Source: Gammaproteobacteria bacterium UBA7803
GTDB taxonomy: Bacteria > Pseudomonadota > Gammaproteobacteria > Pseudomonadales > Azotimanducaceae
Assembly (NCBI GenBank): GCA_002480525.1
Contig: DLCH01000033.1
Coordinates: forward strand, 1-42,987
Direction of reading: 5' to 3'
DNA length: 42,987 bases
Position numbers and translations under genes: made by a program. The notes beneath the pieces are model-generated. The model did no database searches. It was not told where the DNA came from and was given only the letters and a program-made list of their open reading frames with translations. Below, piece by piece: positions 23,302 to 31,172 of the stretch (position 1 is its first letter; each line of letters starts with the position of its first letter).

Positions 23302-23508
23302 ATGAAGCACCTGGTCGGACGCATATTCACCATCGGGGACGGCGCGTTCCGCGTCGTCGACGTTCAGCGCCTGGGTGGCGACGCCCTGGTGTACGCCGAG
23401 GCCCAGCCCGATTCCGCAGCGGTTCGCCCGGAGCCGGCCATGCCGCCGGCGCGGATGGCCTTTCACTACGGCGACATTGCCGATGCGCTGGAGCAGGCCG
23501 TCTCCTGA
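23302..23508 (+). CDS. Small uncharacterised protein
   Basis: 68 residues, ATG after GCAGGATA. It opens MKHLVGRIFTIGDGAFRVVDVQRLGGDALVYAE, which looks like a small beta-barrel (SH3/KOW-like alternation of hydrophobics), then a Pro/Ala linker and a short helix. No signal or membrane segment. It heads a row of three unassigned genes transcribed in the same direction. I do not recognise the family. Confidence 0.65.
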   Translation: MKHLVGRIFTIGDGAFRVVDVQRLGGDALVYAEAQPDSAAVRPEPAMPPARMAFHYGDIADALEQAVS

Positions 23509-23548
23509 CGGGCCGCAGGTCGGGCGCAGGCCGAAGGAACACGGAGCC

Positions 23549-23656
23549 ATGGAACTCGAGGAAATCGCCGAAGGGCCCTACGACCAGCTCGACCGTCCGC
23601 CCGAGGCGGACGGCCCGCCCGACGAGCCTCAGTGGGTCGACGCCTACGAGTGCTGA
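23549..23656 (+). CDS. Very small acidic protein (35 residues)
   Basis: A 35-codon frame starting at ATG 23549 with AAGGA and CGGAG upstream, 40 bp after the preceding stop. The product is strongly acidic and Pro-rich (EGPYDQLDRPPEADGPP), ending in a Cys. It lies between two genes on the same strand and its composition is unlike shadow frames, which here are Arg/Ala-rich. It may be real, but there is no homology support. Confidence 0.45.
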   Translation: MELEEIAEGPYDQLDRPPEADGPPDEPQWVDAYEC

Positions 23657-23784
23657 ACGGCGCCTCACCGGAAGTGTGATCCGCTTCCGGGCGCACGGCG
23701 GGCCGCTCTGATTCAATCGACGGTACCCCAGGCCGGCATTCGCGCCGGAGGACGCTGGGCACCCGGGATTGCGTGAGGAGTGAC

Positions 23785-24720
23785 ATGGCCAGTCAGGATG
23801 GCGCTCAGGAAGTCGTGCTGCTGTTCGATCCGTCCGGATCGAAAGTCGACCTGGAAATGCGCTATGGCCAGTTCAAGGCGCTGCTCGGTCAGAAGGCCAC
23901 CCTCGACAGCCACGCCGCCGCCACCGTCAAGGCCGCCTACGCCCAGGTGGGCGACGGTCTGATCGTCCGCGCCGCGGTGTTCTTCCTGTTCAAGGTCAAC
24001 GAAGCCGGCTACGTCGATCCCGCCTTCAACCTGCCCCTGGACTACATGGCCCAGCAGTCCGGACCGGGTCCCGACCTGGGCAACGGCCCCATCCTCATGG
24101 CGAGCCGCAGCCAGTGTCCGGTGCCGTGGCACGCCATCAACATGTGGGAGCCGGAAGGCGAGGGCGAACGGCACCCGGCGCATCTGGTTCAGAAGTCGGT
24201 GTGGCGGAACCGTCTGCAGCTCAAGACGATTCCGGTGCGCCGGCGCAGCAGCGGCGCGGAACGTCCCGCCGCCGCGCCCGCCGGCGAACTGGATCCGCCG
24301 GTCGAGTCCCGCGCGGTTGCGCCGCCCGAGCAGCGCCGGCCGGCGCCGCGCCGGGAGGCGGCGCGGATGCCGCCCGCGGAACCCCTCGACCTCACCGCCC
24401 GGCTCGATGCCAACGGCCGGCTCGGCCAGGCCGCCAACGGCGGCGGTGTCGGCCTGGCGCGCCTGCAGGCCATGGACCAGCGGCTCACCGACGCCTTCGG
24501 CGAGTCGGGACGGGTGAGCGTCACCCAGTATTCCCGTCAGCACCGCGAGCAGATGGGGCAGGTCGCGGACCGGTTCCGCGACGAAATGCAGCGGCAGCAG
24601 CAGAGCTACCTCGAGCAGATCCGCAGTTGCCGGGAGGAGATCCAGAAGCTGAAGGCGGCGCTGCGCCACGAGAAAGAGCGCAACCGGCGGCTCCAGCAAC
24701 TGCTGCGCGGCGACGTCTGA
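23785..24720 (+). CDS. Uncharacterised protein with globular N-terminus, Pro/Ala linker and C-terminal coiled coil
   Basis: 311 residues, ATG after GAGGAGTGAC. N-terminal domain about 8-150 (EVVLLFDPSGSKVDLEMRYGQFKALLG; VRAAVFFLFKVNEAGYVDPAFNLPLDYMAQ), an Arg/Pro/Ala-rich disordered linker about 155-205, and a long Gln/Arg/Glu-rich coiled coil about 225-305. No P-loop, HTH or membrane segment is visible. Conserved proteins of this layout occur in gammaproteobacteria without assigned function; an adaptor or DNA/cell-structure role is only a guess. Confidence 0.75.
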   Translation: MASQDGAQEVVLLFDPSGSKVDLEMRYGQFKALLGQKATLDSHAAATVKAAYAQVGDGLIVRAAVFFLFKVNEAGYVDPAFNLPLDYMAQQSGPGPDLGNGPILMASRSQCPVPWHAINMWEPEGEGERHPAHLVQKSVWRNRLQLKTIPVRRRSSGAERPAAAPAGELDPPVESRAVAPPEQRRPAPRREAARMPPAEPLDLTARLDANGRLGQAANGGGVGLARLQAMDQRLTDAFGESGRVSVTQYSRQHREQMGQVADRFRDEMQRQQQSYLEQIRSCREEIQKLKAALRHEKERNRRLQQLLRGDV

Positions 24721-24743
24721 GCGCCCGGCTCCGCTCGTTCCTC

Positions 24744-24813
24744 GATCGCCGCGCCGCGGCGACGCACGATTCAGCCATATCTCTCCTGGTCCGATCGCCG
24801 CGCTGCGGCGGCT
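24744..24813. repeat. Two 21-bp imperfect direct repeats, each self-complementary
   Basis: Copies at 24744-24764 and 24793-24813 begin GATCGCCGCGC and continue CGCGGCGACG or TGCGGCGGCT. Each folds as CGCCGC/GCGGCG. They lie in the 177-bp gap after the coiled-coil gene, so they may act as weak terminators before the FrnE-like gene. Confidence 0.55.
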
Positions 24814-24897
24814 GGGCAGCCGGCGGCGGGCCCGTTACCATCGCGGACACCGGCCCTGCCGGCCGCCGCGGTCGGCGCCCGACCAGGAGGACCCGCC

Positions 24898-25536
24898 ATG
24901 CACATCGAAATCTTCTCCGACGTCGTCTGCCCGTGGTGCTACATCGGCAAGCGCCGGCTCGACGCGATCCTCGATTCTCCGGCCGGGGAGGGGCTCACCG
25001 TCACCTGGCGCCCGTATCAGCTCTATCCCCAGCTCCCCGAGGAGGGCATGCCCCGGGAGGCCTTCATGGCGGCCCGGTTCGGCGACGGCGCCCGGGCGTC
25101 CGAGATCTATCAGCGGGTCCGGGCCGAGGCGGAACAGGAAGGGCTGACGCTGGACTTCGACGCCATCCGGGTGGCCCCCAACACGCTGCGGGCACACCGG
25201 CTGCTGTCCTGGGCGGAAGGCAGCGGACGGCAGCACGACCTCGCCGAGGCGCTGTTCCGCGGCTACTTCCAGGAGGGCCGGGACGTCGGTGATCCGGCGG
25301 TGCTGGCGGCGGCGGCCGGATCCGTCGGGCTCGACCACGATGCCGCGGCGGAAATGCTCGCCGGCCAGGACGAGGTCGACAAAGTGCGCCAGGAGCTGTC
25401 CCTGGCCGAGGCCGTCGGCGTCACCGGCGTGCCGTTCTTCGTCATGGCCGGCAAGTTCGCCATTCCCGGCGCGCAGCCCCGGGAAGTGATGACCCAGCTC
25501 ATCGAACGCGCCCGGGAACGCCTGGCCACGGCCTGA
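24898..25536 (+). CDS. DsbA-family FrnE-like oxidoreductase
   Basis: 212 residues, cytoplasmic (no signal). Thioredoxin-fold start MHIEIFSDVVCPWCYIGKRR with the active-site pair Cys11 and Cys14 (CPWC), a helical insertion in the middle, and the cis-Pro loop at GVTGVPFFVMAGKFAIPGAQ near 173-192. FrnE proteins are cytoplasmic disulfide isomerases linked to oxidative-stress tolerance; some relatives are 2-hydroxychromene-2-carboxylate isomerases, but those lack the CxxC. ATG after ACCAGGAGGACC, a strong ribosome site. Confidence 0.92.
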   Translation: MHIEIFSDVVCPWCYIGKRRLDAILDSPAGEGLTVTWRPYQLYPQLPEEGMPREAFMAARFGDGARASEIYQRVRAEAEQEGLTLDFDAIRVAPNTLRAHRLLSWAEGSGRQHDLAEALFRGYFQEGRDVGDPAVLAAAAGSVGLDHDAAAEMLAGQDEVDKVRQELSLAEAVGVTGVPFFVMAGKFAIPGAQPREVMTQLIERARERLATA

Positions 25537-25568
25537 TCGGTGCCGGCGGTCCGGCGCCGCGCGCCGGG

Positions 25569-25769
25569 TCAGCGGTCGGGCAGCACCAGCTTCGGCGGCA
25601 CCGGCTGGCTGAACACGTGCTTCGCCACCACGCCGTAGACGTGGCCGCAGGATCGGCAGTACACCACCAGAAACCAGGGCTGGCGGTTGCGGGACCGTTC
25701 CTCGCTCTCGCCAGAGACGATCTGCTCGATGCCCTGCACCCCGCAGTCGGGGCATTTCGGTTCAGCCAT
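25569..25769 (-). CDS. Small zinc-ribbon protein
   Basis: 66 residues with two Cys pairs, Cys6/Cys9 (CPDCG) and Cys38/Cys41 (CRSCGHVYG), 28 residues apart, which should hold one zinc ion as a zinc ribbon. No other domain. It is read in the same direction as cysE, 31 bp after it. Small ribbons of this type (with the CGHVYGVVAK-like tail) are frequent in gammaproteobacteria, often called transcriptional regulator-like, without proof. Confidence 0.8.
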   Translation of the reverse strand: MAEPKCPDCGVQGIEQIVSGESEERSRNRQPWFLVVYCRSCGHVYGVVAKHVFSQPVPPKLVLPDR

Positions 25770-25800
25770 GGGATTGCTCTCGGGTTGACGGGGCGGCGGT

Positions 25801-26643
25801 CTACTTCAGGGACTGGTCCATCTCGTGGGCGGCGATCTTGCCCCGGGCGCGGCCCACCACCCGGGCGGGCACGCCGGCGACCGTGACGCCCGGCGGCACG
25901 TCGTCGAGCACCACGCTGCCGGCGCCGACCTTGGCCCCGGCGCCGACCTCGATGTTGCCGATCACCTTGCAGCCCGCCGCCAGCAGCACGCCCCGGCGGA
26001 TCTTGGGATGCCGGTCGCCGGTCTCCTTGCCGGTTCCGCCGAGGGTCACGCCGTGCAGCATCGACACGTCGTCCTCGATCACCGCGGTCTCGCCGACCAC
26101 GATGCCGGTGGCGTGGTCGAGCATCAGGCCGGAGCCGATCCGGGCCGCCGGGTGCATGTCGACGCCCAGCGTCACGCTGATCTGGTTCTGGAAGAACTGG
26201 GCCAGGGTGCGGCGGTCGCGATGCCACAGCCAGTGGGCGATGCGATGGGCCTGCAGGGCGTGAAAGCCCTTGAAGAACAGAAACGGCGTCGACAGGTCCT
26301 CGCAGGCGGGGTCCCGGGTGTAGGCGGCGACGATGTCGAGGGCCGCGGCGCCGAGGATGCCCGGGTCGCTGTCCACGGCCTCGGTGATCACGTCGCGGAT
26401 CAGCATGGTCGGCAGCATCGGATTGTCGAGCTTGCTGGCCAGGCGGAACGACAGCGCCGAGGCGAACGACTTGTGGTTCAGCACCGTGGCGTGGAAGTAG
26501 CTGCCGAGGATCGGCTCCTGGGCCGCCTTCACCGAAGCCTCCTCGCGCATCAGCGTCCAGAGCGCGGCGCTGCCTTCGCTGCCCTCGGCCCGGCGGGCCT
26601 GGTCCAGAGCCTGGAGATATCGCTGGTCGGCGGCGGTGTTCAT
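25801..26643 (-). CDS. cysE: Serine O-acetyltransferase
   Basis: 280 residues, close to E. coli CysE (273). N-terminal helical domain to about 145, then the left-handed beta-helix of hexapeptide repeats (about 160-265). The catalytic region contains VDMHPAARIGSGLMLDHATGI with the family His, and GETAVIEDDVSMLHGVTLGGTG. It makes O-acetylserine from L-serine and acetyl-CoA, the first step of cysteine synthesis. ATG 26643 begins MNTAADQ; an upstream in-frame ATG would add 24 low-complexity residues and is less likely. Confidence 0.95.
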   Translation of the reverse strand: MNTAADQRYLQALDQARRAEGSEGSAALWTLMREEASVKAAQEPILGSYFHATVLNHKSFASALSFRLASKLDNPMLPTMLIRDVITEAVDSDPGILGAAALDIVAAYTRDPACEDLSTPFLFFKGFHALQAHRIAHWLWHRDRRTLAQFFQNQISVTLGVDMHPAARIGSGLMLDHATGIVVGETAVIEDDVSMLHGVTLGGTGKETGDRHPKIRRGVLLAAGCKVIGNIEVGAGAKVGAGSVVLDDVPPGVTVAGVPARVVGRARGKIAAHEMDQSLK

Positions 26644-26846
26644 GCCCGGGCTCCCTGAGCGGCTTGCTGAGTCTGGCCGTGGAGATTCGACGGCGGAGGC
26701 TGAGGGTAGTTTCACGGCGGCGTGATTTCCATCTCCCGGCGGGTCCGCCGGGGCGTCCGGGACGCCGGCCGGGCGCCGTCCGCCAGGATTGTCCGATGGC
26801 AGGCGCCTGTGTACTGTGCGTGCTTTTCCCGGAGCAGTGGCCCGCC

Positions 26847-27785
26847 ATGAGCCAGCCCCCGAGCGCGTTCTCCACCGTCGGCCTGATCAGCCGCCGCGAC
26901 AGCCCGGAGATACTGGACAGCGTGGTCGCCGTGCACGATTGCCTGGTGCGGCACGGGCGTGGCGTGGTGGTGGAAGACGTCACCGCGCGGACGCTGCCCG
27001 GGTTCCGCGGCGAGGAGGCGTCCCGGGTCGAGCTCGGCGAGCGCTGCGATCTGCTGGTGGTGGTGGGCGGCGACGGCAGCCTGCTGGGCGTCGCCCGGGA
27101 TCTGGCCCACTACGGCGTGCCGGTGCTCGGCGTGAACCGCGGCGGGCTTGGCTTTCTGGCCGACATTCCGCCGGACCAGATCGACGTGCGCCTGCCGGCC
27201 GTGCTGGACGGCGCCTACACCTCCGAGGATCACTTCCTGCTCGATGCCCGGGTGCTGCACGACGGCGTGGAGACCGGCCGTTCGCCGGCGCTCAACGACG
27301 TGGTCGTGCACCTCGGCACCATGACCCGGATGATGGAGTTCTCGCTGTGGGTGGACGGTCAGTACGTCTACGACCAGCGCTCGGACGGCCTGATCGTCGC
27401 CTCGCCGACGGGCTCGACCGCCTACTCGCTGTCCGCGGGCGGACCCATCATGCATCCGGCCCTGGATGCCATCGTCATCGTGCCGATGTTCCCCCACACG
27501 CTCACGTCCCGGCCGCTGGTGGTGCGCGGCCAGTCGGAGATCAGCATCGTGCTCGACGAGGCGGGCACCAGCGACGGCCACGTGAGCTGCGATTCCCAGG
27601 TGGACTTTCCCCTTCGGGCCGGCGCCGAGGTCCGCATCCGCAAGTACGGCACGCCGCTCAGGCTGATCTATCCGGTCGACCACAGCTTCTACGAGTCCTG
27701 CCGCAGCAAGCTCGACTGGGCCAGCCGCCTGGGCGGGATGCCGCGGGCCGGCCGGCCGGATCAGGCGGACGGCTCCGGGGCCTGA
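26847..27785 (+). CDS. nadK: NAD kinase
   Basis: 312 residues. The GGDGS motif is at 74-78 (VVVGGDGSLLGVAR), followed by GVNRGGLGFLADI, the NE/D-type block ALNDVVVH, and SPTGSTAYSLSAGGPI with the substrate-binding loop. It phosphorylates NAD to NADP. ATG 26847 follows GGAGCAG; the start gives the standard FSTVGLISRR first strand. Its last 25 bp overlap the 3' end of the convergent nucleotidyltransferase gene, and its C-terminal tail (GGMPRAGRPDQADGSGA) is an extra Gly/Ala-rich extension. Confidence 0.96.
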   Translation: MSQPPSAFSTVGLISRRDSPEILDSVVAVHDCLVRHGRGVVVEDVTARTLPGFRGEEASRVELGERCDLLVVVGGDGSLLGVARDLAHYGVPVLGVNRGGLGFLADIPPDQIDVRLPAVLDGAYTSEDHFLLDARVLHDGVETGRSPALNDVVVHLGTMTRMMEFSLWVDGQYVYDQRSDGLIVASPTGSTAYSLSAGGPIMHPALDAIVIVPMFPHTLTSRPLVVRGQSEISIVLDEAGTSDGHVSCDSQVDFPLRAGAEVRIRKYGTPLRLIYPVDHSFYESCRSKLDWASRLGGMPRAGRPDQADGSGA

Positions 27786-28357
27786 GCCTCGGGGGGCGTG
27801 TCCAGATCCTCGAGGATGCCCGGATCGTCCACGTCCAGCCGGATCAGATCCTCGCCGGCGCCGGCCACCACGGCGCGGGCGCCGGCGTCGCCGCGGAGTG
27901 CGGTCAGCGCCCCCAGGTAGCGGCCGGCGAAGCCCACCGGGTGTCCGGGCCGGCCCCGGTGACGGGGCTGCAGCACGCAGTCCGCCGGGACCGCGAGCAG
28001 GGTGTCGCGCAGGCGGGTCAGGGTGTCGGGCCTCACCCAGGGCATGTCCGCCAGGGCGACGAACAGAAAGTCCCAGTCCGCCGCCGCACGGGCGCCGCAG
28101 GCCAGCGAGTGGCCCATGCCGCCGGCCGCCTCCGCGCAGCGCACCAGGCGGGCGGTCGAACTGCGGGCGGCGAGCTGCGCCGCCAGCGCGTCGTCCTCGG
28201 GACGGACCACCACGATCACCGCCTCGAAGGCCGCCGCGTACAGATCGAGGCTGGCGGCGGCCAGGCTGCGGCCGTCCGGCAGGACGTGGCGGCGCTTGTC
28301 GGAGCCGAAGCGGCGGCCGTAGCCCGCCGCCAGCAGCACCACGCCGCCCCGGCGCAC
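27761..28357 (-). CDS. MobA/MocA-like molybdopterin nucleotidyltransferase
   Basis: 198 residues. N-terminal nucleotide-binding signature LLAAGYGRRFGSDKR (about 7-21; consensus LAAGxSxRFGxxK), the metal-binding block FVALADMPWVRPDTL, and GRPGHPVGF in the substrate loop. MocA-type enzymes add CMP to molybdopterin for xanthine dehydrogenase-family enzymes; MobA adds GMP. The co-transcribed XdhC favours MocA. I chose GTG at 28357, 5 bp after the XdhC stop, as the only reasonable start before the LAAG strand; the ribosome site is weak and coupling is likely. The C-terminus is Pro/Ala/Glu-rich. Confidence 0.85.
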   Translation of the reverse strand: MRRGGVVLLAAGYGRRFGSDKRRHVLPDGRSLAAASLDLYAAAFEAVIVVVRPEDDALAAQLAARSSTARLVRCAEAAGGMGHSLACGARAAADWDFLFVALADMPWVRPDTLTRLRDTLLAVPADCVLQPRHRGRPGHPVGFAGRYLGALTALRGDAGARAVVAGAGEDLIRLDVDDPGILEDLDTPPEAQAPEPSA

Positions 28358-28362
28358 CGGCT

Positions 28363-29364
28363 TCAGCCGGCCTGGGCGGCGGCGAGGGGTTGCCGTGCCG
28401 CGCTGGCGGCGCCGGCACGGACGGCGATGATCTCGGCCATGATGGCGATGGCGATCTCCGGCGGCGTCTTGCTGCCGATGGGCAGGCCGATGGGGGCGTG
28501 CAGGCGGGCGAGGGCCACGTCGTCGACGTCCAGGTCGCGCAGCCGCGCGCGCCGGTTCGCCGAGGTCCGGGTGGATCCCATGGCGCCGACGTAGAACGCG
28601 TCGGTGTACAGCGCCTCCATGAGGCCCATGTCGTCGATGCGCGGGTCGTGGGTGAGGGCGACGATGGCGGAGGAGGGGTCGTCTGCGAGCCGGCGCACCG
28701 CATCGTCGGGCATGTCGTTGACCAGGGTGACGCCGTCCAGGCCGAAATCCGCCAGCAGGTGCTCGCGCGGGTCGCACACGGTCACCTCGAAGTCGAGCTT
28801 CAAAGCGAGATCCGCCAGATACTTGGAGACCATTCCTGCGCCGATGATGAAGAGCTGATGGCGCGGCCCGAAGGTGTGGCGCAGGGTCTGGGCCGCGGCG
28901 TCCCAGACCAGCGGCGCGAACGCTCCGGTTTCGCTCAGCGTGCGGCTGCCGCCGGCCAGGTCGAGCCGGCGCTCGGTGCAGCGCCGGGCCGCCAGGCGGT
29001 CCCGCAGGACGTGGAAGTGGTCCCGGGTGTCGTCGTCCGGCTGCAGGGGTTCGATGACGATGTGCAGCGAGCCGCCGCAGGGCAGCCCGAACTTCTCGGT
29101 CTCCTCGGCGGTGATGCCGTACTGGAAGTACTGGGCCCGCTCCCGGGCCAGCTCGCCGGCGGTCAGTTTCTCGAGCAGGTCGTCCTCCACGCAGCCGCCG
29201 GACAGGGAGCCGACGATGCGGCCTTCGCCGTTGCAGGCGAACAGCGAGCCCACCGGCCGGGGCGAGGAGCCCCAGGTCTCGAGCACCGTGGCCAGCCAGC
29301 AGGACTCGCCGGCGTCCAGCCAGCGGCAGACCTGGTTCAGCACTTCGTCGTCTACGGCTTGCAT
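28363..29364 (-). CDS. XdhC/CoxI-family molybdenum-cofactor maturation protein
   Basis: 333 residues. N-terminal XdhC_CoxI domain (CWLATVLETWGSSPRPVGSLF, then GSLSGGCVEDDLLE near 50-65) and C-terminal Rossmann-type XdhC_C domain (LFIIGAGMVSKYLADLALKL near 195; GAMGSTRTSANRRARL near 265). XdhC binds and delivers sulfurated molybdenum cofactor to xanthine dehydrogenase-like enzymes. Together with the MocA-like gene this is a cofactor maturation pair, yet no molybdenum hydroxylase structural gene is in the window. ATG at 29364 gives the MQAVDDEVLNQVCRW start. Confidence 0.93.
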   Translation of the reverse strand: MQAVDDEVLNQVCRWLDAGESCWLATVLETWGSSPRPVGSLFACNGEGRIVGSLSGGCVEDDLLEKLTAGELARERAQYFQYGITAEETEKFGLPCGGSLHIVIEPLQPDDDTRDHFHVLRDRLAARRCTERRLDLAGGSRTLSETGAFAPLVWDAAAQTLRHTFGPRHQLFIIGAGMVSKYLADLALKLDFEVTVCDPREHLLADFGLDGVTLVNDMPDDAVRRLADDPSSAIVALTHDPRIDDMGLMEALYTDAFYVGAMGSTRTSANRRARLRDLDVDDVALARLHAPIGLPIGSKTPPEIAIAIMAEIIAVRAGAASAARQPLAAAQAG

Positions 29365-29422
29365 ATGCCTTTCGAACTCGGGAAAGTCAGCGGCCAGTCT
29401 ACTACCACTGGCGGGGCGCTTC

Positions 29423-30286
29423 ATGCGCGTGATCGAGACCTCGCTGGACGAGGATCTTAAGCTGTTCTCGAGCTATCTGTGGCAACACCGCGTCGTGCAT
29501 AGGATTTTTGAGGAGCGTGGTCGCCAGGTCGTTGAGCTGGCCGACCCGGCGCTGGCGGACCGGGTGCGGGACGCCTACGGCGCCTGGCGCAGCGGACGGC
29601 TGGTGCTGGCGCCGGCGCCGGACGCCGCTGCCAACGAGCCGGGTCAGGGGCTGCGGCGGGTCCGCCGGGCGCTGGCCCGCTACCCGGGTCTCACCCTGCT
29701 GGTGGCGCTCGCGGTGCTGGTGTTTCCGTTCAGCTATCCCGTCGCCGACGGCCGCATCACCGCCGTGGCCGCCTGGCTGCTGATCATCGATCCGGACACG
29801 CCCGGGACGGTGCTGCCGACGCTGCCCGAGCTGCTCGCCAGCGGCCAGGTCTGGCGCTGGTTCACGCCCATGCTGCTGCACTTCTCGGTGCTGCACCTCG
29901 CCTTCAACTGCGCGATCGGCGTCGAGCTGGGCCGGCGCGTCGAGGCTTCCCTGGGAACGCTCGGGCTTTGGGCCGTGGTGCTGCTGCTGGCCGGCGTCAG
30001 CAACCTGGCCCAGTACGCCATCGGCTCGAGTCCCGTGTTCGGCGGGCTGTCCGGGGTCGGTTACGGCCTGCTCGGTTTCGTGCTGGTGATGCAGCGGCGC
30101 TTCCCGGCGGCGTCGGCCTGGCGGCTGCCGCCGGGCCTGCCCATCGGCCTGCTGGTGTTCCTGGTGGTGTTCACCACCGGCGTGACCGAGCCCTTCGGCC
30201 TGTACGTGGCCAATGCCGCCCACTGGGGCGGGCTGCTGTCCGGCGCGGCGGCGGCTGCGCTCTGGCCCCGGCCCGGCCATGCTTGA
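29423..30286 (+). CDS. Rhomboid-family intramembrane serine protease
   Basis: 287 residues. A cytoplasmic N-terminal part (about 1-85) is followed by six membrane helices. Catalytic pair Ser210 (FGGLSGVGYGLLGF) and His267 (NAAHWGGLLSG), with the oxyanion-side His158 and Asn162 in LHLAFNC, and a WRWFTPMLLHFSVLHL L1-loop motif. GlpG-like topology. It cleaves membrane proteins within the bilayer; substrates unknown. Start ATG 29423 after GGCGGGGCG. The next gene begins 8 bp before its end, so the two are coupled. Confidence 0.95.
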   Translation: MRVIETSLDEDLKLFSSYLWQHRVVHRIFEERGRQVVELADPALADRVRDAYGAWRSGRLVLAPAPDAAANEPGQGLRRVRRALARYPGLTLLVALAVLVFPFSYPVADGRITAVAAWLLIIDPDTPGTVLPTLPELLASGQVWRWFTPMLLHFSVLHLAFNCAIGVELGRRVEASLGTLGLWAVVLLLAGVSNLAQYAIGSSPVFGGLSGVGYGLLGFVLVMQRRFPAASAWRLPPGLPIGLLVFLVVFTTGVTEPFGLYVANAAHWGGLLSGAAAAALWPRPGHA

Positions 30287-31172
30287 GGGCGCCCTGGACA
30301 AGATGACCGTGCGGTCCGGGGACGGAGCGTTCCCGCACGTCGCCCGGTACCGGCTGGCCGCGGGGCCGCCGGGCGGCGCCGCGGACCGGTTCCTCGACCT
30401 CGCCGGCGCGGTCGGCGGCGGGCTGCTGATCGAGTACCTGGGCCGCGTGAGCTGCAGCCACTGCGGCAGCGACACGCCGAAGAGCTACGGCGGCGGCTAC
30501 TGCTACCGCTGCTTCACCACCCTGGCGCGCTGCGATCTGTGCGTGGTCAGCCCGGACCGCTGCCACTTCGCCGCGGGCACCTGCCGGGAGCCGGCCTGGG
30601 GGGAAGCGCACTGCATGCGCCCCCACCTGGTCTACCTGGCGAACTCCAGCGGCCCGAAGGTCGGCATCACCACGCGGGGCGGCGAGCTCACCCGCTGGCT
30701 GGACCAGGGTGCCACCCAGGGGCTGGTGGTGGCGGAGGCGGCCACGCGGCACCTCGCCGGGGTCACCGAAGCCACCCTGGCCCGGCTGATCAGCGACCGC
30801 ACCGACTGGCGCGCGCTGCTGCGGGAGGATGCGGCGCCGGTCGACCTGCCGGCGCTGCGGGACGGTCTGCGGCCGCGTATCGGGACGCTGCCCGAGGGGG
30901 TATCCTGGCGCGACGACGGCCGGGTGGAGACGCTGGCCTTTCCGGTCGAGGCCTACCCGGCGCGGCTCGAACGGCTGACCCTGGAGCGGCATCCGCGGGT
31001 TGCGGGCCGGCTGGTCGGCATCAAGGGCCAGTACCTGCTGTTCGAGCACGGCGTGCTGAACGTGCGCCGCCATCGCGGCTACCACGTCCGCGCGATCCTG
31101 ACCGACGAGCCCCTGGCGCCGGAACCGGCGCCGGCGGACACCGACGACTCGCAAATGGAGCTGTTCTCGTGA
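30279..31172 (+). CDS. DUF2797 zinc-motif protein
   Basis: 297 residues. Cys-rich N-terminal region with CSHCG, CYRCF, CDLC and further Cys/His between about residues 59 and 112, likely one or two zinc sites, then a GIY-YIG-like strand set (HLVYLANSSGPKVGITTR near 120-137) and a C-terminal mixed domain. The DUF2797 family has no established function; the VYLAxxxxPKVGIT segment resembles the GIY-YIG nuclease core but lacks clear catalytic residues. ATG inside the rhomboid gene; its stop overlaps the pepN GTG (GTGA), so rhomboid-DUF2797-pepN form one operon. Confidence 0.87.
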   Translation: MLEGALDKMTVRSGDGAFPHVARYRLAAGPPGGAADRFLDLAGAVGGGLLIEYLGRVSCSHCGSDTPKSYGGGYCYRCFTTLARCDLCVVSPDRCHFAAGTCREPAWGEAHCMRPHLVYLANSSGPKVGITTRGGELTRWLDQGATQGLVVAEAATRHLAGVTEATLARLISDRTDWRALLREDAAPVDLPALRDGLRPRIGTLPEGVSWRDDGRVETLAFPVEAYPARLERLTLERHPRVAGRLVGIKGQYLLFEHGVLNVRRHRGYHVRAILTDEPLAPEPAPADTDDSQMELFS

